Assembly (NCBI RefSeq): GCF_016117655.1
Contig: NZ_CP064936.1
Location: forward strand, 2,666,001-2,730,000
DNA: 64,000 nucleotides
Source: Treponema peruense
GTDB lineage: Bacteria > Spirochaetota > Spirochaetia > Treponematales > Treponemataceae
Reading direction: 5' to 3'
Of this stretch, positions 16,362-25,146 are shown one piece after another. Numbering within the stretch: position 1 is the first letter of the stretch; every line of letters begins with the position of its first letter. The translations under genes were made by a program, and so were the position numbers. The notes under the pieces are model-generated. The model was not told where the DNA came from and ran no database searches. It worked only from the letters and a program-made list of their open reading frames with translations.

Positions 16362-18524
16362 CTAAAGGTGCAGAACGCGCTCTTTGATTTCCTGCGTGCG
16401 TCCCTGATTCCAGTACTGTGTTCCGATGTAACCGCATGTTCTGCGCGCAACATTCATTGTAGCCTGATCGTGATTTTTGCAGTTGGGGCATTCCCACACA
16501 AGTTTTCCGTCTTTGTCTGTTACAATCTGAATCTCGCCGGTGTAGCCGCACTTCTGGCAATAGTCGCTTTTTGTATTGAGTTCGGCATACATGATGTTAT
16601 TGTAAATGTGCTTTAAAAGCGCCATTACAGCCGGAATATTGTTTTCCATATTGGGAACTTCTACATAACTTACCGCACCGCCCGGTGAAAGTTCCTGGAA
16701 CTGTGACTCAAATGTAAGTTTTGTAAACGCATCGATTTTTTCTGTAACATTAACGTGGTAACTGTTGGTAATGTAATTTTTGTCGGTAACTCCGGTTATT
16801 ACACCAAAGCGTCTCTTAAGGCACTTTGCAAATTTGTATGTAGTGCTTTCGAGAGGAGTTCCGTAGACTGAATAGTCAATATGCTCTTCTTCCTTCCACT
16901 TTTTGCAGGCGTCATTAAGCGCGTGCATTACATCAAGTGCAAACGGTTTGGCAGAAGGATCTGTGTGCGATTTTCCTGTCATGTAACGGACACACTCGCA
17001 AAGTCCCGCGTATCCAAGTGAAATTGTTGAATAGCCGTTGTACAAAAGTTTGTCTATTGTTTCTCCCTTCTGCAGTCTGGCAAGTGCACCGTTCTGCCAC
17101 AAAATTGGTGCGGCATCTGACTTGGTTCCCAAAAGACGCTCGTGGCGGATTCTGAGTGCACGGTGGCAAAGGTCAAGGCGCTCTTTCATTATCTGCCAGA
17201 ATTTTGTCATGTCACCTCCGGAAGAACAGGCTACATCTACAAGATTAAGTGTTACGACACCCTGGTTAAAGCGACCGTAGAACTTGGGCTTTCCGTTTTC
17301 ATCATGATAAACTGTAAGGAAAGAGCGGCATCCCATACACGGGTAGCAGTTGCCGTCCTTGAGTTCGAGCATCTTTTTTTCTGAGATATAATCCGGAACC
17401 ATGCGGCGTGCGGTACACTTTGCTGCAAGTTCAGAAAGATAATAATACTTTGAGTCAGGCTCTACATTGTCATCTTCAAGTACATAAATGAGTTTGGGGA
17501 ATGCCGGTGTTATCCATGCACCCTTTTCGTTTTTTACGCCCTGGTAACGCTGCTTTAAAACTTCTTCTATAATAAGGGCAAGATCTGTTTTTTCCTGCTC
17601 GCTCTTTGCTTCATTAAGATACATGAATACAGTAACAAACGGAGCCTGTCCGTTGGTGGTCATAAGTGTAATAACCTGGTACTGGATTGTCTGCACACCG
17701 CGCTTGATTTCGTCCTTAACACGCTGCTCGACCATGTAGTTGAACTGGTCTTCATTTACCTGAAGCCCGGTTGTACAAATCATGTTTGAAATTTCTGACT
17801 TTATCTTACGGCGGCTCACGTCTACAAAAGGAGCCAGGTGTGCAAGGGTTATGCTCTGTCCGCCGTACTGGCAGCTTGCTACCTGTGCAATAATCTGCGT
17901 GGCAATATTGCATGCTGTAGAAAAAGAATGCGGGCGGTCAATTTTTGTTCCGCTTATGACAGTGCCGTTCTGAAGCATGTCTTCGAGGTTAACAAGGTCG
18001 CAGTTGTGCATGTGCTGGGCAAAATAGTCAGCATCGTGAAAGTGAATTATACCTTCGTCGTGAGCCTGACGTATGTCCTGGTCCAAAAGAAAGCGGCGTG
18101 TAATGTCCTTGCTTACTTCACCTGCCATATAATCACGCTGAACAGAAACAACAGTCGGGTTTTTGTTTGAATTTTCCTGTTTGACTTCTTCGTTGTTTTC
18201 TTCAAGAAGGCTCATTATCTGCTGGTCAGTAGTGTTTTCCTTGCGCATAAGCTGGTGGCGGTAGCGGTATGTTATGTAAAGCTTTGCAACATTGTACGCG
18301 CCGTTCTGCATAATGCCTGTTTCGACCAGATCCTGAATATCTTCTACGTTAAGGGCATGACCTTCCCTGTGACATTCAATTTCTATGTCATCTACAATGG
18401 ATTCTATCTGAGCCTGTGAGAGACGGTCCTCTTCTTTGACCTGATTATTTGCTTTTTCAATAGCATTGGAAATCTTGTTCCTGTCAAAAATAACTTCGGC
18501 GCCGCTTCTCTTAATGATCTTCAT
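16362..18524 (-). CDS. nrdD: Anaerobic (class III) ribonucleoside-triphosphate reductase
   Basis: A 720-residue class III reductase that makes dNTPs from NTPs without oxygen. Residues about 1-95 are an ATP-cone (MKIIKRSGAEVIFDRNKISN) for allosteric control. The catalytic barrel follows, with HFHDADYFAQHMHNCDLVNL and CYPCMGCRSFL. A zinc site uses Cys656, Cys659, Cys679 and Cys682 (YCQKCGY, WECPNC), and the glycyl radical is Gly698 in RTCGYIGTQYW. GGGGA lies six bases before the ATG at 18524, which removes a 20-residue upstream extension. Activated by the adjacent nrdG. It is preceded by a structured leader. Confidence 0.96.
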   Translation of the reverse strand: MKIIKRSGAEVIFDRNKISNAIEKANNQVKEEDRLSQAQIESIVDDIEIECHREGHALNVEDIQDLVETGIMQNGAYNVAKLYITYRYRHQLMRKENTTDQQIMSLLEENNEEVKQENSNKNPTVVSVQRDYMAGEVSKDITRRFLLDQDIRQAHDEGIIHFHDADYFAQHMHNCDLVNLEDMLQNGTVISGTKIDRPHSFSTACNIATQIIAQVASCQYGGQSITLAHLAPFVDVSRRKIKSEISNMICTTGLQVNEDQFNYMVEQRVKDEIKRGVQTIQYQVITLMTTNGQAPFVTVFMYLNEAKSEQEKTDLALIIEEVLKQRYQGVKNEKGAWITPAFPKLIYVLEDDNVEPDSKYYYLSELAAKCTARRMVPDYISEKKMLELKDGNCYPCMGCRSFLTVYHDENGKPKFYGRFNQGVVTLNLVDVACSSGGDMTKFWQIMKERLDLCHRALRIRHERLLGTKSDAAPILWQNGALARLQKGETIDKLLYNGYSTISLGYAGLCECVRYMTGKSHTDPSAKPFALDVMHALNDACKKWKEEEHIDYSVYGTPLESTTYKFAKCLKRRFGVITGVTDKNYITNSYHVNVTEKIDAFTKLTFESQFQELSPGGAVSYVEVPNMENNIPAVMALLKHIYNNIMYAELNTKSDYCQKCGYTGEIQIVTDKDGKLVWECPNCKNHDQATMNVARRTCGYIGTQYWNQGRTQEIKERVLHL

Positions 18525-18601
18525 TGAACTTCCCCTATCACTATTTATAAAATTTGAATAAACTTTTCCAATAAAATTACACATATTAAAACCGATTAAA
18601 A

Positions 18602-18648
18602 GGACTTTCCCTAAGCAACCCCGCGTAAGGCCGCATTCAGGAAAGTCC
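18602..18648 (-). promoter_or_regulatory. Leader hairpin upstream of nrdD
   Basis: GGACTTTCC (18602-18610) pairs with GGAAAGTCC (18640-18648), enclosing a 29-nt GC-rich loop. Read towards nrdD the stem is followed by TTTTAATC, so it resembles an attenuator or 5' UTR regulatory hairpin 77 nt before the start codon. No known riboswitch class is recognised. Confidence 0.4.
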
Positions 18649-18685
18649 CTATCTAGTTATAATATGTATAATTATAGACTAAAAA

Positions 18686-18701
18686 CCGCTATATCTAGTA
18701 G
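18686..18701 (-). promoter_or_regulatory. Candidate NrdR-box-like site
   Basis: CCGCTATATCTAGTAG matches 11 of 16 positions of the NrdR box (ACACTATATATAGTGT). A weaker similar sequence (18713-18728) lies nearby, but the 27-bp spacing is not the usual NrdR tandem spacing. Suggestive only, supported by its position upstream of nrdD. Confidence 0.25.
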
Positions 18702-18774
18702 ACGGTGTTTATACAGTATACTATCCATAGCGTTATAAGTCAACAAGAAAGAGGCCTGTTTTTGCCCGAAAAAC

Positions 18775-18842
18775 GTATTTCAGAACAACTCAAATAGAAT
18801 TGTTTTGAAAACTTCAGTTGTTTCACAACTTACTTATTTATA
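18775..18842. repeat. Fragment of the multi-hairpin cassette
   Basis: This stretch matches the left half of the cassettes inside the palindromic elements at 37.4 and 46.3 kb: a hairpin with arms TTTCAGAACAA and TTGTTTTGAAA, then AGTTGT-TTC-ACAACT. The last matching base is about 18842; the remaining hairpins and the palindromic element itself are missing. It lies in the 478-bp gap between nrdD and the chemoreceptor gene, where otherwise only the nrdD leader and a possible TTGACA (18899-18904) promoter for the chemoreceptor are seen. Confidence 0.7.
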
Positions 18843-19002
18843 TATACAGGCGACTTGTAGATTAACAAATTTTTAGTACAGCACTATGTCAAAATTTATT
18901 GACATACACTTTTAACATATATATATCTATGTTATAAATTGTTTATCCGAAAAAGTAATGTAAAATTGTCGTTGATTACGTTCATTAATTTGGAGAAATA
19001 AA

Positions 19003-20895
19003 ATGTCCAGTTCTGACCAGATTGTTCAAGAAAAGCCTGTGTTGAGTTTCAGCAAAAGCAGCATATTTCTTATCTGCATTTCCGTTGTGCCGTTTGTATT
19101 TGCACCGCTTGTAATGATACCTGCAAAAATTTTAACGGCACAGGAAGTTCTTTTGTCACTCACTTATCCGACATGTCTTATAGCACATTTACTTGCACTT
19201 GCAGTTCCTGTTTTATTTGACAAATATTTGAAAAGAAAACTCATGACATTTGACGGAAGCCAGGAAACAATAGATTACTGCAACCATATGCTCACAATGT
19301 CACGCAAAATTATCTTCCTTTATAATATTGTTCTTTCGGTAATGATTCCGCTTTCGATTGCAGGTTCAATAAATTCAAGACACCTGCAATTTGAATCATT
19401 CGGAAATACAAAGGCTTATGTTCCGCTTACACTCATCTATCTGGGATTCATTGCCCTTTACAGCATTGCCTTTTACACGCTTTACAATTCACAGCTGGAA
19501 AAAGAAGTAACATGGCTTAAGTTTGACAAGAAAAACAAAACAAGTTCAATTAAAGAAAGATTTATATTTTTTATCACACTAAACATGGTGGGTTCTTTCC
19601 TTTTGCTGAACGGATTTTTCTCTGTTCCGGGAATTGCACATCAGAAGACTATAAATAACTTATTGTATGTTCTGGGCTTTATTCAATTCCACTCGCTTGT
19701 GGCTATTGCAATTACTACAATAACAAACACGCATGACATTACGCGAAACCTTAATGCATTAAACGATGTAATCCGCGCGCTTGCACACAAAGACTACACA
19801 AAAGAAAATATTCCTGTTATTACAAGAAATGAATTCGGTCTTCTTACAAACAACCTGAACCATGCCTTTAATGAAGTAAAAGATATTCTTTCTGACGTAA
19901 GCAAAAATGTTTCTTCTACACTCAAGATTTCAAATCAGCTTGAAGACAACATCAACGAATCTAAAAATGAACTTTCTGAAGCAGGCTCAATTTCTGATTC
20001 CATCAAAAATGACATGACAAACCAGATTGCAAGTGTCGAAGAATCAAATGCAACCGCCAACCAGATTATTGAACATATACGCAAGCTTAACGGTGAGATT
20101 GAAACCCAGACTTCGGCTATTTCACAGTCATCGGCGGCTATTGAAGAGATGGTTGCAAATGTTGAAGGCGTTACAAATATTCTTCACAAAAACAATGAGT
20201 CTGTTAACGCCCTCGAAACTGCCACTGACAGCGGAATGAAAAAAGTTCAGGTTGCTTCAGACATGGCAAAGGATGTTCTGTCAAAGTCTTCACTTCTTCT
20301 TGATGCAAGTAAAATTATTCAGGATATTGCAAGCCAGACAAGCCTTCTTTCTATGAATGCAACTATTGAAGCTGCTCATGCTGGAGATGCCGGAAAAGGT
20401 TTTGCGGTTGTTGCTGAAGAAATACGTAAACTTGCGGATCTTACTACAAACCAGTCAAAATCTATTGAAAAAGATTTGAAATCACTGTCGCAGCTTATTA
20501 CGCAGGTTGCAGAAAATTCAGAAACTGTCCAGAAACAGTTTGCCGTTATTAATGAACTTGTGCAGAAAGTAAAGCATCAGGAAGATGCTATTTCAAATGC
20601 TATGTCTGAACAGACTGAAGGTAACAAGCAGATTCTTCAGGGAATTGGTCTTATTACTGATTCTACGAATTCTGTAAGCAACGGATCGGCAGAAATGCTT
20701 CAGGGCGGGGAACAGATTGCAGTTGAAATGCAGCATTTGAGTCAGGAAACAAATGAAATAAACAAAAAGATTGACGATATTCAGGCCAAGCTCAATGATG
20801 TCAATACAAAGATGTCGACTACAAAGACAAATGTTTCAAGAAACTCTGCCGGCGTTAACGAACTCAACAATCACATGAGCGAATTTAAGTTCTGA
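19003..20895 (+). CDS. Methyl-accepting chemotaxis protein with multi-pass N-terminus
   Basis: A 630-residue chemoreceptor. The first about 250 residues contain six hydrophobic segments (for example [20 protein letters not shown] and [16 protein letters not shown]) and no obvious periplasmic ligand domain, so it may sense within or near the membrane. A short HAMP-like linker follows, then a long coiled-coil signalling domain whose tip contains [20 protein letters not shown] and [20 protein letters not shown]. It would signal to CheA/CheW to control flagellar rotation. GGAG precedes the ATG by 7 nt. It is convergent with the phosphatase gene, a palindromic element lying between. Confidence 0.92.
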   Translation: MSSSDQIVQEKPVLSFSKSSIFLICISVVPFVFAPLVMIPAKILTAQEVLLSLTYPTCLIAHLLALAVPVLFDKYLKRKLMTFDGSQETIDYCNHMLTMSRKIIFLYNIVLSVMIPLSIAGSINSRHLQFESFGNTKAYVPLTLIYLGFIALYSIAFYTLYNSQLEKEVTWLKFDKKNKTSSIKERFIFFITLNMVGSFLLLNGFFSVPGIAHQKTINNLLYVLGFIQFHSLVAIAITTITNTHDITRNLNALNDVIRALAHKDYTKENIPVITRNEFGLLTNNLNHAFNEVKDILSDVSKNVSSTLKISNQLEDNINESKNELSEAGSISDSIKNDMTNQIASVEESNATANQIIEHIRKLNGEIETQTSAISQSSAAIEEMVANVEGVTNILHKNNESVNALETATDSGMKKVQVASDMAKDVLSKSSLLLDASKIIQDIASQTSLLSMNATIEAAHAGDAGKGFAVVAEEIRKLADLTTNQSKSIEKDLKSLSQLITQVAENSETVQKQFAVINELVQKVKHQEDAISNAMSEQTEGNKQILQGIGLITDSTNSVSNGSAEMLQGGEQIAVEMQHLSQETNEINKKIDDIQAKLNDVNTKMSTTKTNVSRNSAGVNELNNHMSEFKF

Positions 20896-20901
20896 AAAAA
20901 A

Positions 20902-21151
20902 CGTAGCACGCGTGGGAGGACGCAGTTTAGTCAGATAAGGGCCAGCGAGTGTTAAAATGCTCCCAGTCGCCCGTTGAAGTCCAAAACCGGGCCATATGGC
21001 CCTTGACGTGATTTTTGCAAGGAAACTATCGTTTGTCGCTTCGCGACAGCAAAAAATCAAGTCATTTCGGCCTTCCCCGTGCTCCTTCGCGCATTTTAAC
21101 TTTCGTTAAGATTTATCTTTGTAGAAGTTGCGTCTTCCCGCTCGGGCTTGT
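20902..21151 (-). repeat. Palindromic intergenic element, copy A
   Basis: Inverse-orientation copy; the core with arms GTTAAAATGC and GCATTTTAAC is 20951-21100. It contains the GTCGC-TTC-GCGAC style hairpin, GGGCCATATGGCCC and outer arms (GGGAGGACGC on the left, GCGTCTTCCC on the right). It fills the gap between the convergent chemoreceptor and phosphatase genes. Confidence 0.85.
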
Positions 21152-21190
21152 TATTTAAATAAATTCCTGCGCTTTAATTAACTGCGCTTT

Positions 21191-22282
21191 TTACTTTGCT
21201 GTCAGTTTTTTTACAAGAGTGTTTATTTCGCTTTCGGTAAGCCAGCCGCCTTTTACGAAATAAGAGGCTGTCTTTTTTTGCAGCGTGGAACACCGTGAAA
21301 CATCTTCTCCCAGCAGACGCGACAGTGAATACGCAAGAAGCCGCGCACTACGGAATTCCTGTATTCCCATAAAACGTGTGCGCTCATAGTCTGCCGCAAT
21401 TTCTTTCCATGAAGCGCCGCACAAAGCCGCAAGAACTGCACTCATTGTTCCGGTTCGGTCAGAGCCAAGTCTGCAGTGAATGTAGTATGCGCCCGGATGG
21501 CTGTTTATGAAACGCACGATTTTCTGTACCGTAAGCGCATATTCTTCACCTGTCGAATCAAAGTAAACGGTTTCGTAAGAAGTATCTACAAAAAGCTGGT
21601 TTCCGCCGTCCTGGATTTTTTTCATGTACGGATAAATTTTTTCTTCAAGTTCTGCACTGAGGTTTTCTTCACCGCACAGAGTTATGACAGACTTAACACT
21701 GTTTTTCTGAAGCTTTTCGTTTACTATGCGGATTCTGGTTTCTTCTGTGTCCAAAAGCGGCCGTGATTTTTTATAGGGATGGTAGCCGCGCCAAAGACAT
21801 GACGTACCCGGGACTTTGCGCACGTTGCTTATTTCTGCAAGTTCCTGCTCTGAAGAAAGATTGAATTCAGCCAGTGATTTTATATTGACTGCAAATGCTT
21901 CATCATTGATAACCGCTTCTGCATCAAAAGGTCCTTCGGGAATAATGTTGTTTGAAAGAAACTTTATTCCGCGGTTTTCATCAGGTGCATTCAGATAAAT
22001 GTCTGCAATCATTTCTTTGTTTTCGGCTGTTGCAATAAACTTGAATTCAGGAAAACCGGAATTCCCCGGGATACTAACTTCGCATTCTTTTTTTACAAGA
22101 GTCCACTTGCTGCCCGAAGCGTCTTTTTTTTCAAGCTTAAAATCGTCTGTCTTTTGCCAGGCAGTAAAGGTTCCGAAGACATACACATCACGAAGTTTAA
22201 AGTTTTCGAGTTCTTTGTAGTCAGCAGGGCAAAAAACAAATTCAACTTCTCCGTTTTGTAAAATTGAACACGTTTCTATCAT
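21191..22282 (-). CDS. Tyrosine/dual-specificity phosphatase with N-terminal carbohydrate-binding-like domain
   Basis: A 363-residue protein without a signal peptide. Residues about 30-100 resemble a CBM48/CBM20-type glycogen/starch-binding fold: RDVYVFGTFTAWQKTDDF (compare VxLxGxFNxW), a second Trp at 60 and EFKFIATAENKE. After a linker, GTSCLWRGYHPYKKSRPLLD begins a DSP-like domain with the P-loop HCRLGSDRTG (His269, Cys270, Arg276). This combination matches the layout of laforin, the eukaryotic glycogen phosphatase; function here is inference. The promoter abuts the ATG, which has no Shine-Dalgarno. Confidence 0.75.
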   Translation of the reverse strand: MIETCSILQNGEVEFVFCPADYKELENFKLRDVYVFGTFTAWQKTDDFKLEKKDASGSKWTLVKKECEVSIPGNSGFPEFKFIATAENKEMIADIYLNAPDENRGIKFLSNNIIPEGPFDAEAVINDEAFAVNIKSLAEFNLSSEQELAEISNVRKVPGTSCLWRGYHPYKKSRPLLDTEETRIRIVNEKLQKNSVKSVITLCGEENLSAELEEKIYPYMKKIQDGGNQLFVDTSYETVYFDSTGEEYALTVQKIVRFINSHPGAYYIHCRLGSDRTGTMSAVLAALCGASWKEIAADYERTRFMGIQEFRSARLLAYSLSRLLGEDVSRCSTLQKKTASYFVKGGWLTESEINTLVKKLTAK

Positions 22283-22288
22283 AGTTTC

Positions 22289-22317
22289 AATTTATCTAAA
22301 CCACCGTAATCTGTCAA
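22289..22317 (-). promoter_or_regulatory. Promoter of laforin-like phosphatase (leaderless)
   Basis: TTGACA, 17-nt spacer, TAAATT; the -10 box ends 6 nt before the ATG at 22282, with no Shine-Dalgarno. Confidence 0.5.
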
Positions 22318-22341
22318 TGTACACTTTGTTAGTGTATTTTG

Positions 22342-22758
22342 TTAATATACAAAAGCTGCAATTACAGAAACTGCAATAAACAGAATACCCGCTGCAAGTA
22401 AAGCAGCAAATGAAAACGAAGTGCCGCTAGTTTTGCGCACTGCTTTTTTTCGCGAACAGTAGTCAAAATATGTTTCTTTTTCTGAAACCGCAATATTTTT
22501 TGGTCTGCACAGTCTGCCGGCAAGTTTTGAAAAACCATAGCTTAACGCAAGAAAAGCCCCGGCGCCGGAAGCAACACCAAGCGCGCCCAGACAAAATAAA
22601 ATTATTCCCGAAACAAAAGTTCCGTCACTAAAAAGACGTGCAGCCCCAAAAGAAGCATTGTGCGCGCGTTCATATAAAGCGACACCAAGCGCAAGTAAGG
22701 TGGCGGCGGGAATACAAAGGATGAATGTTTTTGTAAAAGAAGAAAATGTTTTTTTCAA
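22342..22758 (-). CDS. DUF3899-like membrane protein
   Basis: A 138-residue membrane protein if started at the TTG at 22758, which overlaps the oppF stop (TTGA). It has three or four hydrophobic stretches (FILCIPAATLLALGVAL, GIILFCLGALGVASGAGAFL, FAALLAAGILFIAVSVIAAF) and a cytosolic loop ending in ETYFDYCSRKK, matching the YxDY pattern of DUF3899. Start codon choice is uncertain because no ATG is suitable; translation is probably coupled to oppF. It closes the opp operon; whether it has a role in peptide uptake is unknown. Confidence 0.6.
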   Translation of the reverse strand: MKKTFSSFTKTFILCIPAATLLALGVALYERAHNASFGAARLFSDGTFVSGIILFCLGALGVASGAGAFLALSYGFSKLAGRLCRPKNIAVSEKETYFDYCSRKKAVRKTSGTSFSFAALLAAGILFIAVSVIAAFVY

Positions 22759-23813
22759 AGTACACCGCCGCCAGTGTCTGTTTGCGCACTGCATTCTGCG
22801 TCAAAAACAATACGCTGCCGGCTTCTTTCGTAAACAGGATCGGGTAAGGGAACTGCACTTATGAGAGAGCGCGTATAAGGATGCTGCGGGTTTGCAAAAA
22901 GTGCATCAGAGCCTGCTGTTTCAAGAATTTTTCCGCGGTACATAACGGCAATTCTGTCACAAAAATATTTTACTACAGAAAGATCGTGCGCAATAAAAAG
23001 AACTGAAAGTCCAAGGTCATGGCGCAAATCATTGAGCAAATTGATTATTTGTGCCTTTACAGAAACATCAAGCGCACTTACAGGCTCGTCGGCAATAATG
23101 AGCTGCGGTTCCATAACAAGGGCACGCGCAATGCCTATTCTCTGCCTCTGACCGCCCGAAAACTCATGCGGGTAGCGTTCGGCATATTCAGGCAAAAGCC
23201 CCACGCGGTCAAGAACACGGCTCACCTTTTTACCAACGGCATGTCTGTCACGTTCACCGCGCACCAGAAGTCCTTCTGCTATAATTTCGCCAACCGTCAT
23301 TCTTGGGTCAAGAGAAGTCGCCGGGTCCTGAAAAATCATCTGAATACGCGGTTCAAATTTTGTACTGTTTGCAACACTGCGTGCCTGCCGAATTTTTTCT
23401 TTTTCACGGGCAATTATTTCTTTCATGTCAGGATTTTTCTGAAAGCGTGCTTCGCGAATTTTCTGCTCATATTCCCAGGTGCCGGCATTAATGCGGTGGC
23501 CGTCAAAATAAATATTTCCGCCGGTAATTTTGTACAGGTGTATAATCGAGCGCCCGGTCGTTGTCTTGCCGCAACCGCTTTCTCCTACAAGACCAAAAAC
23601 TTCACCGCGTGCTATGTCAAAACTAACGTCATCTACAGCGCAAAAAATTTTACTTCTGCTACCCGCGTTAAAATACTGGCGCAAATGTTCCACACGCAAA
23701 AGCGGCAGTGACCGCGTCGACTGTTGTGCCTGCGGCGACTGTTGTGACTGCGGTGGCGAAGAAGGCAGTGGCTGTGAAACAAATTGTGAAACATCATCGG
23801 AATTATTCTGCAT
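22755..23813 (-). CDS. oppF: Oligopeptide ABC transporter ATP-binding protein
   Basis: A 352-residue ATPase of the OppF type that powers peptide uptake. Residues 1-35 are a Gln/Ser/Pro-rich tail. Then come Walker A GESGCGKTTTG, a roughly 40-residue charged insert before the Q-loop (MIFQDPATSLDPRMTV), signature SGGQRQRIGIARAL, Walker B LIIADEPVSALD and the H-loop FIAHDLSVV. The C-terminal PHPYT-like segment (NPQHPYTRSLISAVP) is typical of OppD/F. AAGGAGG lies six bases before the ATG. It overlaps oppD by 11 nt. Confidence 0.93.
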   Translation of the reverse strand: MQNNSDDVSQFVSQPLPSSPPQSQQSPQAQQSTRSLPLLRVEHLRQYFNAGSRSKIFCAVDDVSFDIARGEVFGLVGESGCGKTTTGRSIIHLYKITGGNIYFDGHRINAGTWEYEQKIREARFQKNPDMKEIIAREKEKIRQARSVANSTKFEPRIQMIFQDPATSLDPRMTVGEIIAEGLLVRGERDRHAVGKKVSRVLDRVGLLPEYAERYPHEFSGGQRQRIGIARALVMEPQLIIADEPVSALDVSVKAQIINLLNDLRHDLGLSVLFIAHDLSVVKYFCDRIAVMYRGKILETAGSDALFANPQHPYTRSLISAVPLPDPVYERSRQRIVFDAECSAQTDTGGGVL

Positions 23814-25146
23814 GACGTGCCTCCTTCATGCGCGCGATTCTGTCACTGATAATCTGCGGCATTTGTACTTTGGGCGCGTCTGGATGCAAAAGCCAGGTTG
23901 CCGCTCCGTGCGTATCAGAAATCTTAAACATCGGCGGCTCGCGTTCAAAATCTATTTTAAGTGCATAAGCATTGCGCGCGGCAAAAGCGTCACCGGCCGG
24001 GGGATTGCGCATGTCAGGCGGAGTTCCCGGAATAGAAAGCAGCCGTCCCTTTGACTCAAGGTCGGGAACAGAAGAAAGCAACGCCCATGTATAAGGATGC
24101 GCCGGGTGGTAAAAAATATCTTCTGCCGTTCCGTATTCCACAATTTTACCTGCGTACATTACGGCAATTCGGTCTGCAACATTTGCCACAACACCAAGAT
24201 CGTGTGTAATAAAAATTACGCTCATATTCCGCTCGCGCTTGAGTTTTTTTATAAGTTCAAGAATCTGAGCCTGAATTGTTACGTCAAGTGCAGTTGTAGG
24301 TTCATCGCATACAAGCACTTCGGGGTTTGCGGCAACGGCAATGGCAATTACAATACGCTGCCTCATTCCGCCCGAAAATTCAAACGGATACTGGTTGAAT
24401 CTTTTTTCGGCTTCAGGAATTCCCACTTCTTTCATTATGGAAATTGCGCGAAAATAAGCCTTCTTTGCTGTAATTTTGTACACAGACTGAACCGCGTCCC
24501 CCAACAGACAGCGCTGCCCTTCCTCACCAAGAATTTTCTTAATGCCCGCAGGAATTTTTTCGCGTACAAAAAAATCAGGCAGCGCATCTATATTGCTAAG
24601 GTTAAATTCTTTTTCAGGACTGGCGCAAAACAGGCGCGAAAACTGTCTGCATCCGGCGCGGATTTGTTTTTTAAACAAAGCAAACTCTTTTAAAAGTTCC
24701 ACAGAGTTTTCCAAAGTCTTGCATTGTTTTTTAACCGCAGCCAAACCCGCACGCACTCTTTTCAAAGCACCGCGCCTGTTGGCTCTTCCGTTAAGAATTG
24801 CGGCTTCTGTAAGCTGCGGCCCTACTTTAACAATAGGATCAAGTGACGACATCGGGTCCTGGAACACCATCGTAATGCGTTTACCGCGGATTTTGCACAA
24901 TTCACTTTCGCTAAGCGACAGAAGGTCTTTGCCGTCAAACAGAATTTTTCCACTTTCGACAAATGCATTTGCGCTCAGAATGCCCAGAACAGATTTTGCA
25001 GTAACCGATTTGCCCGAACCGCTCTCACCAACAATCGCCAGAGTTTCGCCCTTGTTAAGAGTAAGATTAATATTGCGTACTGCTTTGACTGTATCCTGTC
25101 CTGTTTTGAACGAAACCGCAAGATTCTGTATTTCAAGTTCACTCAC
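23803..25146 (-). CDS. oppD: Oligopeptide ABC transporter ATP-binding protein with large insert
   Basis: A 447-residue OppD-type ATPase, about 110 longer than usual. Walker A is GESGSGKS, Q-loop FQDPMSSLDPIVKVG, signature FSGGMRQRIVIAIAV, Walker B VLVCDEPTTALD, H-loop FITHDLGVVANVAD. The extra length is a Lys/Cys-rich insert of about 100 residues between Q-loop and signature (ANRRGALKRVRAGLAAVKKQ to KKILGEEGQRCLLGDAV). Two GTG starts are possible, 25155 and 25146; AGAGGTG upstream of the latter gives proper spacing. It overlaps oppC by 8 nt. Confidence 0.9.
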   Translation of the reverse strand: MSELEIQNLAVSFKTGQDTVKAVRNINLTLNKGETLAIVGESGSGKSVTAKSVLGILSANAFVESGKILFDGKDLLSLSESELCKIRGKRITMVFQDPMSSLDPIVKVGPQLTEAAILNGRANRRGALKRVRAGLAAVKKQCKTLENSVELLKEFALFKKQIRAGCRQFSRLFCASPEKEFNLSNIDALPDFFVREKIPAGIKKILGEEGQRCLLGDAVQSVYKITAKKAYFRAISIMKEVGIPEAEKRFNQYPFEFSGGMRQRIVIAIAVAANPEVLVCDEPTTALDVTIQAQILELIKKLKRERNMSVIFITHDLGVVANVADRIAVMYAGKIVEYGTAEDIFYHPAHPYTWALLSSVPDLESKGRLLSIPGTPPDMRNPPAGDAFAARNAYALKIDFEREPPMFKISDTHGAATWLLHPDAPKVQMPQIISDRIARMKEARHAE

